A DNA stretch of 64,000 bases from Choanephora cucurbitarum. Lineage: Eukaryota > Mucoromycota > Mucoromycetes > Mucorales > Choanephoraceae. Under the pieces are notes generated by a model, which saw nothing but the letters and a program-made list of their open reading frames with translations, was not told the origin of the DNA and searched no databases. Position 1 is the stretch's first letter. The number at the start of each line of letters is the position of its first letter. Positions 11,120 through 23,316 of this stretch are shown here, piece by piece. The stretch lies in the NCBI GenBank assembly GCA_025331435.1, contig JAIWNI010000031.1, forward strand, positions 222,488 to 286,487, given 5' to 3'. Made by a program: the position numbers and the translations under genes.

Positions 11120-12038
11120 ATCGTCTTTTTCTTTTTTAACTCTGGTGTGCAATTCTTGCAGTACCATTTGCCTTTTGGAGGCACCTTTAGACCCACACAC
11201 TCTAGATGAAACCATTCAATTTCACACTGCAGACAAAATAAAGTCAATTCATGCTTCCTTTTTCTCCACTCTTTTTTGTTCTTCTTACCTCTTCGTTATC
11301 GCATGCCACCATTTCACCAAATGAAACTTGAGAACAGTAACAATAAAGTGGTTCATTAGGATCAATAGGTAAATCACTTAAAGAAACAGCACTACAGCAT
11401 ACAATAAGTCACATATATATTTCTCTTTTTTCATTTCAACTTACGCTTTAGCATGCTGAATGGCATCTTGAGTTGAAAGGTAATTTGATTCCTGCTCGTT
11501 CTTTTTCTTCTTTCGACTTTGCTTATGTGTCTCTTTATGTATTGATTCTCTGTCTTGTTCATCTTGTTCATCTAACTCTTGTTCTTCATGACTTCGCTTT
11601 GATGATCTGGCTGGACCTATCAGTTGTTCATCTTCAATCTTCTGCAAGTCGTTATCTAGACGTGTACAGTGTCGATCGACTGTATCGTAAGTTGATTTGG
11701 CTAATGCGAACTTTTCTTCACCCTTCTTGAGTGCTTCATCTAATAACTGACCAATGTGTTCTAGTTGCTTTCTTCGCTCTTCTGCGGTTAGTGTTTTGTT
11801 GAAGCTCAAAAGATGCTTTGATTCATCAGCTACTTTCTGCATCAACGCTTCAGCATGCTCATCTAGCTGTCGTATAAGTGCGTAGTTCCGCTGTAACTCT
11901 AAGGGTAAAGCTTCTACAGCTTCAAAAACAAATGAATATGATCTATCAATCAAACTTGTTTGTTGTTATCTTTTAATTCAACTTACTGTCCGAATATTCG
12001 TCTAAATAAGTGGCTGCTATATGAGATTCCTTCTTCAT
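11116..12038 (-). CDS. ING-family chromatin protein with C-terminal PHD finger
   Basis: Minus-strand exons 12038-11987, 11919-11445, 11391-11289 and 11226-11116 give 246 residues. The N-terminal ING domain begins with [20 protein letters not shown], fixing the first splice, and continues as a long helical hairpin to about residue 115. A Lys/Glu/Gln-rich linker holds a probable nuclear signal (SRKKKKN). The PHD finger has its zinc ligands at C193, C195, C206, C211, H217, C220, C233 and C236, with W215 and Y192 suited to an H3K4me3 cage. Such proteins (Yng1, Yng2, Pho23 in yeast) recruit acetyltransferase or Rpd3-type deacetylase complexes to H3K4me3; which of these it serves cannot be decided here. 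Its TAA occupies 11118-11116. Confidence 0.92.
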
Positions 12039-13195
12039 TACTTCAAACAATAAACATAAAGGACTCCAGAGTGTTTTTCTTTCTCTGCCTCTGTCTTTTT
12101 TTTTTTTTTTTCTTTGGAAACTCTCATTTCAAACTCCTTTACGCGCTTTATAGCCTGTTTCTCTGACTTGTGTAAGATGAACTCTGATCTATTAACACTC
12201 ATATGCTTAATTTAGACACATGAGTGAATCTAATACTAGCCTTGAATGTGAAAGCATCTGATAAAGCATGAACAGCTGATTACTAATGAATTACTATTAA
12301 TTAAAGGCTGTGCCTATTGCTAAGCACGAAGCAGAACACTTAGGCACACTTAAACTTATATACTAGTTTCTATCTGTTGATTAATACATAACAGAAAAGG
12401 ACGAAAAGAAAAAGAGTGCAACAATTGATACAGTGTAAGACTTGCGTGTTTCAGAGACAAACTGTATCTGTTTGTTTGTAGTACATGGTTAGGTCAACAA
12501 AGAACTAAGATTATACTATTCTATGATATTTCACACTCTGAAGGAATCAAACAAGCATACTGCTTTAAGGATAACTAAGAAAGTATTCAAGAAGTAACAT
12601 TTGGTCCAAGTTGACTTTACTCAATAGTGTAACAGAATTACTGCTTTTTCTATTTTTATTTTGTACCAATACAATCATTGTTAAGATACGATTGAGAAAG
12701 CGTGTTATCTCCTCTTAACCTGACATAGAGAAAACAACATTAGAGATTATTATCGTGTGGTAGAAAGAATGACTCTCTTCTATCAAACCAACTATACTAA
12801 AAAAAAAAGAAGGAAAAAGTTGTCGCAACCATCTTCATTTTCTATTTCTTATTTTCCTCAAGTAGCACGATTTATTGAAAAAAGAAAAAAAAAGGGTGTG
12901 CAATCTATTTTGGGAAATGGCTGGGTTTCTTATCAGATCTAGTTGAGTTGTTCTTTTTTTTTACAGAAAATCAATAGAGCAAAACAAAGATGAAAGTAAA
13001 AAGTAACATAGCAACCTATTTCTCACTGTCTATGTATATGTCTGTCTGTTTCATTGTGCATAACCCAAGTATGTATGTATATACTTTATTTGGAACGATC
13101 GGGAAAATATTTATCTGATCCTTTTTAAAAGAAAATTGCCTTTTTTTTTTATTCACTCTTTTTTATTCTCTCTTTTTTTTTTTTGCATCTCAATT
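12039..13195. other. Intergenic, about 1.2 kb, no gene seen
   Basis: AT-rich spacer between two divergently transcribed genes (ING-like to the left, Apd1-like to the right), so it should hold both promoters. There are polypyrimidine tracts at 12078-12114 and 13139-13185. No open frame here has coding character, and no tRNA-like fold was recognised. Confidence 0.4.
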
Positions 13196-14230
13196 ATGTC
13201 ATCATTTCTCATTACATTAGGTAGTTTGATTATAGGTAGTGAGTCAAGTTCTGTTCCTCCTTCTCCTCCTAAATCAGAACAAGCCACCAAGACAGAAGAA
13301 CCACAAGTTGAGTTGGACCAGATTCCACCAAACGATGTACTTGTTGAACGCGATTGCAACACTTGTCCTGAACAAGAGTGTGAAGAACACCAACAATACC
13401 CTTCTTATCTCGACCTTGATAACAACTCACGGTTACTTGGCTCCATGTCTCCATATGGTCGGCATATCATGATTAGTACAGCCCAGTGCGATTGGCCAGA
13501 GCGTATTGAAGAAGACTATGGTACATTGGCAGCTAACCTACAGGCTCTTTTGGTAGCCAGCCCTATGCCTTGGCGTACTTTTGTTACAAATACATCTATG
13601 ATTTCTTCTCATGCTACCAATGTACGCTGTGGATTGGATGTAGTCATCTTGCCAGACAATATTGTGGTAGCCAATGTCACACCAGATGATGCGGAACTGT
13701 TGTACCAAGTGTTCGTCAAAATGCCTCTGCCTGAGAGTCCAGTTCAACCAGAGCAATTCAGCCAATATAACCTAAAGGACTTGGTCGTCTATCCAAACCC
13801 TTATGACTCTATGGTTCTGATATGTTCGCATCGAAAAAGGGATAAGCGATGTGGAGTGACAGCACCTTATCTGAACAGAGAATTTGATCATGTCTTACGA
13901 GAATTAGATATTCCTGATGGAGAGGGTGGTACAGCTGTCTTTATGGTCAGCCATATTGGAGGTAACAGACACTAAAAAGTGACATAGAGGAAGTCATGAA
14001 ATGCTTAGTTACTTTCTTGGTTAGGTCACAAATTTGCAGGCAATGTGATTGTCTATATCAATCAAGGCAGAACGGGTATCTGGTATGGCCGCGTCAAGAC
14101 TTGTCATTGTCGTGCTATTGTAGAAGAAACGATTATGAATGGAAGAGTGATTAAAGAGCTGTACAGAGGTTCAATGAACCATAGTTTTGGTCATGTTGAA
14201 CAGACTAAATGTAAAAGGATTCAATGGTAA
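13196..14230 (+). CDS. Apd1-like sucrase/ferredoxin-family 2Fe-2S protein
   Basis: Two exons, 13196-13961 and 14025-14230, give 323 residues. The thioredoxin-like ferredoxin domain shows the family blocks CSHRKRDKRCG (about 211-221) and, across the splice, SHIGGHKFAGNVIVYINQG with H253 and H257 four residues apart. In yeast Apd1 the cluster uses two Cys and two His, the His pair coming from this HxxxH block. The N-terminal 90 residues are Pro/Glu/Ser-rich plus a C-x-x-C-x-x-x-x-C-x-x-H string of unknown role. The protein ends I-Q-W, close to the C-terminal tripeptide that recruits the cytosolic Fe-S assembly targeting complex. Apd1 proteins act in the cytosol as redox enzymes tied to oxidative and metal stress. 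ATG 13196 is preferred over an upstream in-frame ATG at 13136, which would add a hydrophobic 20-residue leader encoded by a T-rich UTR. Confidence 0.88.
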
Positions 14231-15287
14231 TCACAACTAATAAAAAGTAAAATAATGTACATAGGCTTTCAACAGAAAAAATCGCATTTTATCATGTCTG
14301 TTTCTTTGTTTTGTGTGGGAGTGTATACTTTTGAATTGATGAATCATTTGCTTGAAGACAGAAAGCGGGATAGATTGCGCTAAGGTACTGTTTGCAGATT
14401 TACTTGGAAAGATGCAAGGCAAATCTCTCTAGAATGTGCATATTATAAGCTGAGAATGTTCCTAAATGAATAATAACTATCAGCCTTTACGGATTTGGCG
14501 ATTGAAAAAGAACTGGATCTGTTTTTCATACTAATCAGATGAGAATCGATTCTTGCTACCAGCCGTCGAAATCCCGTCTTTCTACGAAAGCTTGGATGAC
14601 AGTCGGTCTTTCAACCTTGGATATTAGTTTAACAGTGTTGTCAGGATTATCTGATTCAAACTTCCCCTTGGTCTTCTTTTATCGCCAATGTTGTCATAAG
14701 ATATCGCTAGATTCCAACGAACAAAGAAGTTTATTGATCTGTTATTTGTAAACACTATGCTATCCCTTCTGATTTCGACAACTAGATATGTCATTCTTTC
14801 TGTCTTATATTACTTGTGAGCTATAGGCATATTTCAACAAACTCTGAATAGATTGCTGTACTTACTACCAAGTTATGCCATCTATTTGATAGATAGAGTT
14901 TGATTTACTGAGGAAACCTGTACTCGACTCGATAGTTTCCATATACAAGTCTGAACAATGAGCGCTTTTCTTTTGTTTAAGCACTTCTTTGTGTATTGAA
15001 TGATATGATTAACTCAATCTTAGCATCTAGTTAGTTAATCTCTTGCATTATCATTGGTTTCCTGCATTTTGAGTGGGTAATAGTCAATAGATGTTAAAGC
15101 AAAACATTTGATTGGTCAAAAATTTATACGTCACGTTCTGTCCTTTTTTTATGTGGATGTGTGTGCGTATGCGTGTGCCAGTGTGCGCGCGTATACGCGG
15201 GAAAGTAAAGTCACTTTCTCAGTACGTAATGCTTCCTTCTTTCTTTTTCTTTTCCTATCCACATATAAAAAAAGAAACCTAGAAGCA
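14231..15287. other. Intergenic, about 1.06 kb, no gene seen
   Basis: No credible coding frame. A GT/GC-rich microsatellite-like stretch (tgtgtgcg, gtgcgcgcgt) lies at 15156-15196, about 100 bases before the Rpt5 start, followed by a CT-rich leader. It might be Z-DNA-prone; its role in proteasome gene regulation is unknown. Confidence 0.35.
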
Positions 15288-16713
15288 ATGACGACTTTAG
15301 AAGACAAATCTTTATGGGAATCTCAAAACAACGATGATGATATTGGTCAAGATATCCTTCGCTTGGCACCTGATGAAATCACAAACAGAACTCGTTTATT
15401 AGAAAATGATATCAAAGTCATGAAATCCGAAATTGTTCGCCTTCAACATGAACAAGCTGCTATGAAAGAAAGAATTAAAGACAACAAAGAAAAGATCAAG
15501 ATGAACAAGCAGCTTCCTTACCTTGTTGGTAATGTGGTTGAGGTAACAGTTTCTTTTTTTGTATCAGTTTTATCAAAGGACGTGTTTTGACAGTTTTTTT
15601 TTAAAAAAACAACAACTAGTTACTTGATGTTGAACCTGATGAAGAAGACAGTGAAGGTGCTAATGTCGACTTGGATGGACAGATTAAGGGTAAATGTGCA
15701 GTCATCAAGACTTCCACAAGACAGGTAAAAAAAAAACGGTCATAAAGAAAGTTCCATTCTATAGGTATTAACGCATAACATAGACTATCTTTCTGCCGCT
15801 TATTGGTTTGGTAGATGCTAATGAATTAAAGCCTGGAGATTTGATCGGTGTGAATAAGGACAGTTATTTGGTCTTGGATAAATTGCCAAGTGAATATGAT
15901 TCCCGTGTAAAGGCAATGGAAGTAGATGAAAAGCCCACTGAAGACTACAACGATATTGGTGGATTAAACAAGCAGATTGAAGAATTGGTAGAGGCTGTTG
16001 TTTTGCCCATGACACATGCTGATCGATTTAAGAATCTGGGTATTAAGCCTCCTAAGGGTGTGTTGATGTACGGTCCTCCTGGTACAGGTAAAACTCTGTT
16101 GGCCAGAGCTTGTGCTGCTCAGACCAACTCAACCTACCTCAAGTTGGCGGGTCCTCAGTTGGTTCAGATGTTCATTGGTGATGGTGCTAAGCTTGTTCGT
16201 GATGCCTTTGAGTTGGCTAAAGAAAAGTCACCTGCTATTATCTTTATTGATGAACTGGATGCTATCGGTACAAAGCGTTTCGATTCTGAAAAATCGGGTG
16301 ATCGTGAAGTACAGCGTACTATGTTGGAACTCTTGAACCAACTGGATGGTTTCTCTTCAGATGACCGTATTAAGGTAATTGCTGCTACAAATCGTATTGA
16401 TATCCTGGATCCTGCCTTGCTGCGTTCTGGTCGTCTAGATCGTAAGATCGAATTCCCCTTACCCAACGAAGAAGCCAGAGCTCGTATCATTCAAATTCAC
16501 TCTCGAAAGATGAACGTGAACAAGGATGTCAATTTTGATGAACTTGCTCGTTGTTGTGATGAATTCAACGGTGCTCAATGTAAAGCTATTTGTGTTGAGA
16601 GTGGTATGCTTGCCTTACGTCGTGGTGCTGTTGAAATCACACATGAAGACTTCATGGAAGCTATTCAAGAAGTACAAGCCAAGAAGAAGATGACCTTACA
16701 ATACTATGCTTAA
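15288..16713 (+). CDS. RPT5: 26S proteasome regulatory ATPase Rpt5 (subunit 6A / PSMC3)
   Basis: Exons 15288-15542, 15620-15724 and 15784-16713 give 429 residues (yeast 434, human 439). An N-terminal coiled coil (about 35-80) precedes the OB domain and a complete AAA+ module. The module has Walker A GPPGTGKT at about 217-224, Walker [12 protein letters not shown] at about 272-282, and second region of homology [21 protein letters not shown]. The protein ends QYYA, an HbYX-type tail (hydrophobic-Tyr-X) that docks into the 20S alpha-ring pocket and opens the gate. It is one of six Rpt subunits that unfold ubiquitinated substrates. The start follows a CT-rich leader and gives the usual short N-terminal extension. 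Everything needed for activity appears present. Confidence 0.97.
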
Positions 16714-17076
16714 ATATTTCTTACATATCCCCAAATAAACTTTTTTTTTTCTATTAAACATCGTAACGTATGCATCTGTTAATGAACTATTAATTTTGTG
16801 TACGCTGGAAACAAATAAGGACTAGTTTCTTAACTTCTTGCACCACAAGAAAAAGGAACGACAATGCCGCCCGAAATCAGGAGTAGTCATCGTTATTGGA
16901 TGATGATGTTTTTAAATTACAGTCAGACGCTGAGTTGAGTACGGACGGCGCTTAAAGTCATTTAAAGGCAAACAAAACTCCATTTTTTTCTGCAAGTTTT
17001 TCTATTTTCTTTTTCATTCCTTTCTTTTTCCCTCCTTCTCTCTTAACTTTGATATCCTCAAACTAATAATATACCA
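16714..17076. other. Intergenic: Rpt5 3' end and BRE4-like promoter
   Basis: No coding frame. An AATAAA (16734) follows the Rpt5 stop by about 20 bases and is a likely poly(A) signal. A CT-rich leader (16990-17050) precedes the next ATG. Confidence 0.45.
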
Positions 17077-20000
17077 ATGGATATGCAACTGTCAGAAAAA
17101 CCTAAAGGGTATGCACGATTTAGCTTAAAGAAATAAAAGAGATTGAATTCATTCTGACTCATGTTTGACAGGTCTTCTGATCCGGCTATTTCACAAACAC
17201 CTACAGTATCTAATACACCAAAACAACCTCGACGCTTACAGAATATGTTTGATGTAGGCGATTCGGAAGATGAGGAAGAGTGTTTGACCGAGAAAGGAGA
17301 AGAGCCCGAAAAGATGCCAACAGTTGAGCCAACGCCTAAGAAACTCAAAACAGTCGTACAGTTTCCTGACCAGTTAGAACAACGCTTTTATCATCAAAAC
17401 CCCAAACCGCCTGTAGACGATGACGAAGAGTCCTTATCACCACCTCCACTTACTCGAAAAGAAAAACTTTTGAATTATCTTCATGCCAAGTTTCCGAGTC
17501 GAATTGTCCGACGAGTTCTAAAATGTACCATAGCCTACTTTATCTCTGCCTTGTTTAGTTTGATTTTACCATTGGGTCATGCTCTAGGTCCAGCACCGTT
17601 CCTGGCTACCACAGGCATGCTCTTTAGCCATCCTGGCCGAAGCATGGGTGCTCAATTCGATGCTACTGTTACAGCTGTTCTTGGTGTGTTAGCTGCTATT
17701 GTATATGCATTTGCAGGCATGGCAGCTGCTGTTGCTTACAATGTACGTCATCCAGATACCTACCTAACAGGTCGCACCATCAATGCCATCTTTTTGTTCG
17801 TCGGAATTTTCAGTGCCCAAATGTTGCGTCAAATATACCCTAAATTCCATTTTTTCTCACTGCAGTTCATGATCATACAGATTTTTAGTATGACACGTGG
17901 TGTCGACTATTTTTCTGTCCCTTTTGATTTGCCATTGCACTACGGCTTACCCCTTTTGATTGGACATGGCATTTCACTTGTTGTCAACTTGGTGATTTGG
18001 CCAGAGACAGCTGTTGATGGCCTTGGTAGAGCATTGGAAGAGACAATCACAAGCAGTCGAGACATGCTGAATATGATCACAAAACAGTTCTTTTTGGACC
18101 CTCAATCTGATGCGGTTGCTGAATCAGTCGTAGACGAGCTAGCAGCCAAAATGCGTCGAGGCATGACAAAAGTAAAAACAGCTTATCGTGAAGCCAAGTA
18201 TGAGATGTCTTATTCTTTTGTTCGTCCTCAACAACTAGGGCCAATTCGAAAATCATTGGATCGATTGACAAAGCATCTCAACATTTTAGGTGGTTGTTTA
18301 AAGACAGAACGTGAATTGTTTGAAAGTGCAATCGAGACACTTCATGCAGAAATGAGGGATTTTGATAGTGACAATGAAGACAACGAATCTACACTGGATG
18401 GCCGCCAGCACCGAGGATATGCAAGTGATCAAGAAGATAATCATCGTACTTCATTAGCAAAACATTCTTACAGTGAAGAGGACCTAAATTTACTCCGCAC
18501 TGCGCTACGTGCCACAAACGACTTTGTCAACAATAAACACCCAAGCCCGAGATCGTCGAGGCCTAATTCAAGAGCCAATTCAAGACCAAATTCACGACCC
18601 GTTTCGGCTCATAATTCAGAAGACGAAGATGATTATTCTGAGCAAAACCAACGCTCTGTTTCTTCCCTTAAGTCTTTCCTCAGTCTACCTAAACTATCAA
18701 TACCAAAACCCAAACCGCCTCAGAAGACAAAGAAGCAAACTGAATATGATCATCGCCATCTACTTTTGACTTACTTGGAGAGTCTCCGAGATCCTTTGAT
18801 GGACCTCTCTTTGGATTGTGCTAATGCATTAGAATGCGTTTGTGATAGTGTTGCTTCTGAATTTGATATCGAGACAGATGATGATGCCATTCGCAAGACT
18901 TGGAGATCCTTTCTTCGACATACCTTTAAAGTGGGTACCAAGGAACCTGATCCAGAAGATGATTTCAGAAAGTCGTTTGAACGTCATAAGGGCAGCGACC
19001 AATGTAATTGTTCGCAAAACATTCGATTGGCCATTGTTCAGTTCGACAAAGCTGAGCGTGAACGTATGCATGCACTGTATGAAATCAACAAAAATCGTAT
19101 TGGATGTGAAGCTCTTGATTTAGGCATGCGTCAAGAGCTTTTTCTTGTCTTCTTCTTTATATTTACTTTACGCGAAGTAGCAAATGAGCTACAAGAAATG
19201 ACAATGCATATGGACGAAATTCATATGCAATCAAGAAAGTCAAGTTTCAATGGAAAGAGGCGCAAGCGTCTCTATTTCCCTGGATTGAATCAAAAGGTAT
19301 GGCAAAAATGGGTCAAAGCAAATAATCATCAAAGTGTTCGAGACAAAGGTGGTCCTGCTTTTCGTAAGTATAGACAGAGAGTAAAATAAAAATAGGCGTG
19401 CTAAGATTTTTTTTTTATTAATCAAGGTAATTTGACAACACATATGCCCTCGGATGAACCAAAGAAAACAGAGGCAGAAGATGAATATCTCTTAACAAAA
19501 ATACAAACGAATGGCAGCTTGATGAGACCAACCCGAAGAGAATCAGTAGCGGTTCAAAAGTCATTGACCCGCATTGATTCAACTTTGGAGGAAGAACCTA
19601 GCTCACCCGCCATGCTTCGACATCGTCATAAACAACAAGATCCGATGAACAGCAGTCTGCATGATATTCGTATAGAGGTACCTCAAGCTCCAGCTGAAAC
19701 AGCCAGCAATCAGTCATCTACCAAGGAAGTAAGAGAGAAAGCACCATTGATGTTACGTATTCGTTACTCCATTTGGTTTCATTTACAATACTTGAATCGC
19801 TATGAATTCAAGTTTGCTCTAAAAATGGCCATTGCCGTCTTGGTGTTGACCATTCCTTCCTTTTTACCAGTATCATCTGCATGGTATTTCAATGTTAGAG
19901 GACAGTGGGCACCTATGACTGTCATTGCTATTATGAATCCAACAAGTGGTGGTACATTGGAAGCTAGTTTCTGGCGTGTTGTGGGTACTCTTATAGGTGC

Positions 20001-21278
20001 ATTTGTTGGATGGGCTGCTCTGGCTGCAGGTGAAGGTAGTCCTTACCTTTTAGGCCTGTTTGCTGTACTTTTAGGTAAGAGAAGAGAAAGAAAATGGCAA
20101 GATGTGGATCTTTTTTAACATTTGTTTATAAGCTCTTCCTTTCTTTTATATTCATTTGGCAAGTACCTTTAATAAGGTTGGTGTTGTATGTCTGGTGACA
20201 TATGAAGTAGTTGCGTTAAGTAGATATGCCAATCCACCTCTCGATGAGACGATTGATGCTACTGTGTGGTAAGTTTCACAGCCTTCCTTTTCTGCTTTTT
20301 GCTGTATTACAATCAAGCAGACTATTCATTTATTTAACTTTAGGAAACGAACAATTACACTTATTGTAGGTATTTGTGCTGCATTATTACTCAATTCGTA
20401 AGTCAATTCGAAATACAGTTTATAAGCAATTGGCTCAGACACGTTTTCTTCATTATTGTAGCTTGATTTGGCCATTTGTTGCACGACATATGGTACGAAA
20501 ATCAGTTGCTGCATGCATGAGCAGCTTAGAAGATTATTACACCTTTGTCATGGGGACTTTTCTATACCATGATCCACAAACAATTCCATCTGATACTGAT
20601 ATCAACCGAGGTGTCAAGATGGAGAACAAGATTCAGTCAGCCATTGATGCCTGTTCCGTCATGCTTGAGTTGACAGACAATGAACCACGATTCCGAGGTC
20701 CCTTTCCTAAGCTGTTTTACAAAGAAATGATTGTTTCTATGCGAAACTTATTAGATCGCTTACTGAGCATTCGCGTGGCATTATTGCAAATGCCATTGGT
20801 AGTCAAACATGATATCTGTAAACAAGCTTATCACTTAGACAGGCGTGATATGGTAAGATACACACTTTTATGTAAATGCATAGAGTATAACTAAAAATGA
20901 ATTAAGATTGCATCGATTCTACTTTGTTTTCATACATTGTCAGCCTCGCTTAGATCTAAAACTCCTTTACCTGTATATATGCCATCTGCCCGTGCTATTC
21001 GTACGAAACTAATGGAGCATCGTCGCACTGATGCCAAAAAAACAAACTGGATCAAATTTAGAAATCTGACATGGTTTGCTATGGCTTGCTCCTCAGAAGA
21101 AATGATCGATGAACTCGAATATTTAACTAAGCTTATACGATATATTGTTGGTGAGAGTGAACATGCTGACTTAGCCAAGCGAATTGATGATTTTGTTAAT
21201 CTTCAAGAGTGTGGTGGAAACAGAATGACAATTATATCCACTGTTTCTGATGATCCTGTAGAACATAAATATCAGTAA
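17077..21278 (+). CDS. Large two-lobed FUSC/aromatic-acid-exporter-like membrane protein (BRE4-like)
   Basis: Seven exons, 17077-17108, 17172-19363, 19427-20074, 20133-20268, 20344-20397, 20462-20852 and 20907-21278, give 1274 residues. Two membrane lobes are seen. The first, at about residues 120-310, opens with RRVLKCTIAYFISALFSLIL and includes YPKFHFFSLQFMIIQIFSM. The second spans about 790-970, where WYFNVRGQWAPMTVIAIMNP and ASFWRVVGTLIGAFVGW form the conserved FUSC block. Long soluble Ser/Asp/Arg-rich segments separate and follow them. This duplicated layout matches the fungal family annotated as ER-transporter/Brefeldin-A-sensitivity proteins (ArAE_2_N plus DUF2421). Transport of aromatic or weak acids is suggested by homology only. 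The small first exon (11 codons) rests on the splice phase and is the least certain part. Confidence 0.85.
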
Positions 21279-23316
21279 ATACAAACTTATGAAATACTTT
21301 TGTCTTCCCCCCCCCCTCCCTTTTTTTTGTATTAATTTACTTTTCCTTCCTCTCTTTGTTTAAGAGAGAAAAAATTCGTTTTAACAGCATTTACAATAAA
21401 TTGCGCGCTTATTATGAAAAAAAGAAAACAAATACTCATGGTAAAACTAGTTTAATCAAGTTGAACTATGAATGGATGATTTTGTTCTATTACTTTCTTT
21501 ATGCTTTGTGTAAGCATCATTAATGAAACAATGGCTTGAGATGCTTAGCAAAAGAAAACTTTGTTGAAAAGAAAGGATGAGAAATAACCTTTTCTTTTCT
21601 TTTTTTCTACAGCAAAGTTGGCTGTTTAGATTTCGCTACTTGCATATTTTCTCCTGAAGTACACTGACAATGCAAGTTTTCAGCGGTAACAAACCCATCC
21701 CTTATACGTATTTGTGGAACTAATGTGTTGTTTAACGAGCTCATATCCAGATTTTCTATAAGAAAAGTTATCGTACACTTTCAAAAGTGCAGATCATTTT
21801 TTTTCTTGACAAGCACGCAACTTTTTTTTGGAACCAAAAAATCACTTTATCTTCTGGTAGTATGTATTGAAAGCAGAGTTCCGAAATATGCATATGTTGT
21901 ACTATTCAGTACATATATCGATTTTGCGAGTTAAATATGCTACCCTAGCATAGCTCAACTATGTCTCTTTTCGGGAAAAAGAAGATTCTTTCTATGTCCT
22001 CTATCTTAGGCACTCCTGTCTAAACCAGAATGTTTAATGATAATCATCATCAGAAGCTCACAGACAAGTATTCTGTACGACCCAAAAAACAAGCTCCTTT
22101 AAATTAAACAAATTTGCAATTCGTTTGCATAGAAAATTATAAATTGAATTAAAAACTGGTACTTACAATAAGAAAGAGTAGCTAAAAAAAAAAGGTTCTA
22201 TCTGGTTTATGTTTCATAGCTTATTTTAAGTTCGCAACATGTCAATGATAAACTATATGGTTATCTTTGGCCAGGTTTTGTTTGTTGATAAAGAAAGGAG
22301 ACCTATATGAAAAACGATCGCTAAAGAAGTGTTTTCTTTTCTTATGAATTTGATTTTTCTGCAACTACATTCATGCCTTCTGTAATTCATACCAGATCTA
22401 AGATCTATTCTTGTTATAGTATGGAAAGAATGGTTTCGCACAGAAAAAAAAGCATTGTTGTTCTTTTAAGGATGCCAAACGATTTTCTTCTCATTCCTTG
22501 GTAGTAGCTCGCTCCTACAGGCATATCATACTTAACAATAAAGAGAAAGAGAGGGAGAGAGAATAGGAGTTGGATAAGAACGCTTCTGGTTAAGATTGAA
22601 TCAATGTACATGTAATCGTCATTGGCTCGAATGTATTCCATTGTTCTCAATCACCTCCTTAGATTTAGGACACTCTCTTCTCTTTTTTTTTACCTTCCCT
22701 GTATTATAATGCATATGCTCCTTATTAGCTAATTATCACATAGCTTACTGATACCGCATTTTGGCTCACCGATAGTATTGCTCTCTCTTTCTTTCTTTGT
22801 GATTATATTGAGCTACCCATCTTTTTTGTTTGAGTGTATGTCCATGCAGGGTTCGCTTTTTTTATGTTGGAAGAAAACGCTTTTCTTTTGGTTTTGAACA
22901 AAAGGGAGGATGGGGGAGAAGAATCTGCAGGATTCAAGAAGTGTTTGTCAAGATGACAACGAGTCAAGGGTCTTTATCGTAGATTCTCTTACCATTTGGA
23001 AAGTCATGAAAGTAAAATAACTTCATATCTCTTTATTGCAACATGCAAGAAGAAGCTAACAGAATAGGATGAACCATGACATGCTTTTATATTAAATCAT
23101 ATAAAATATTTATTAAGAATTATTATAAACATAAATCAAAGGAAAGACTGCCATACATATTAGCGAAGTAAAAAAAAAAAAAAAAAAAGAAGAAAGAGAC
23201 GAATGGGAGAAGAAAGAGGGAAAAAGGAGGAAAGCATACATATATATTTGAATATACATAAAGAAGATAAGAAGCGAGAGAATGTGTGAGCAGATTACTT
23301 TGGTTGTAAGGTCTGA
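21279..23316. other. Intergenic, about 2 kb, no gene seen
   Basis: The space lies between two convergent genes. It holds T-rich and A-rich runs (18 As at 23170-23188), a C-run at 21307-21315, and several GAGAGA tracts (22545-22562). Short open frames have no coding character. I see no RNA gene or transposon ends. Confidence 0.35.

Noticed and set aside
13136..13195. Upstream in-frame ATG giving the Apd1-like protein a hydrophobic leader
   Set aside because: The leader is encoded by a T-rich 5' UTR tract; the family is cytosolic and starts at the second Met region.
17058..17348. 96-codon minus-strand frame over the start of the BRE4-like gene
   Set aside because: Antisense shadow of exons 1-2, which have clear coding continuity on the plus strand.
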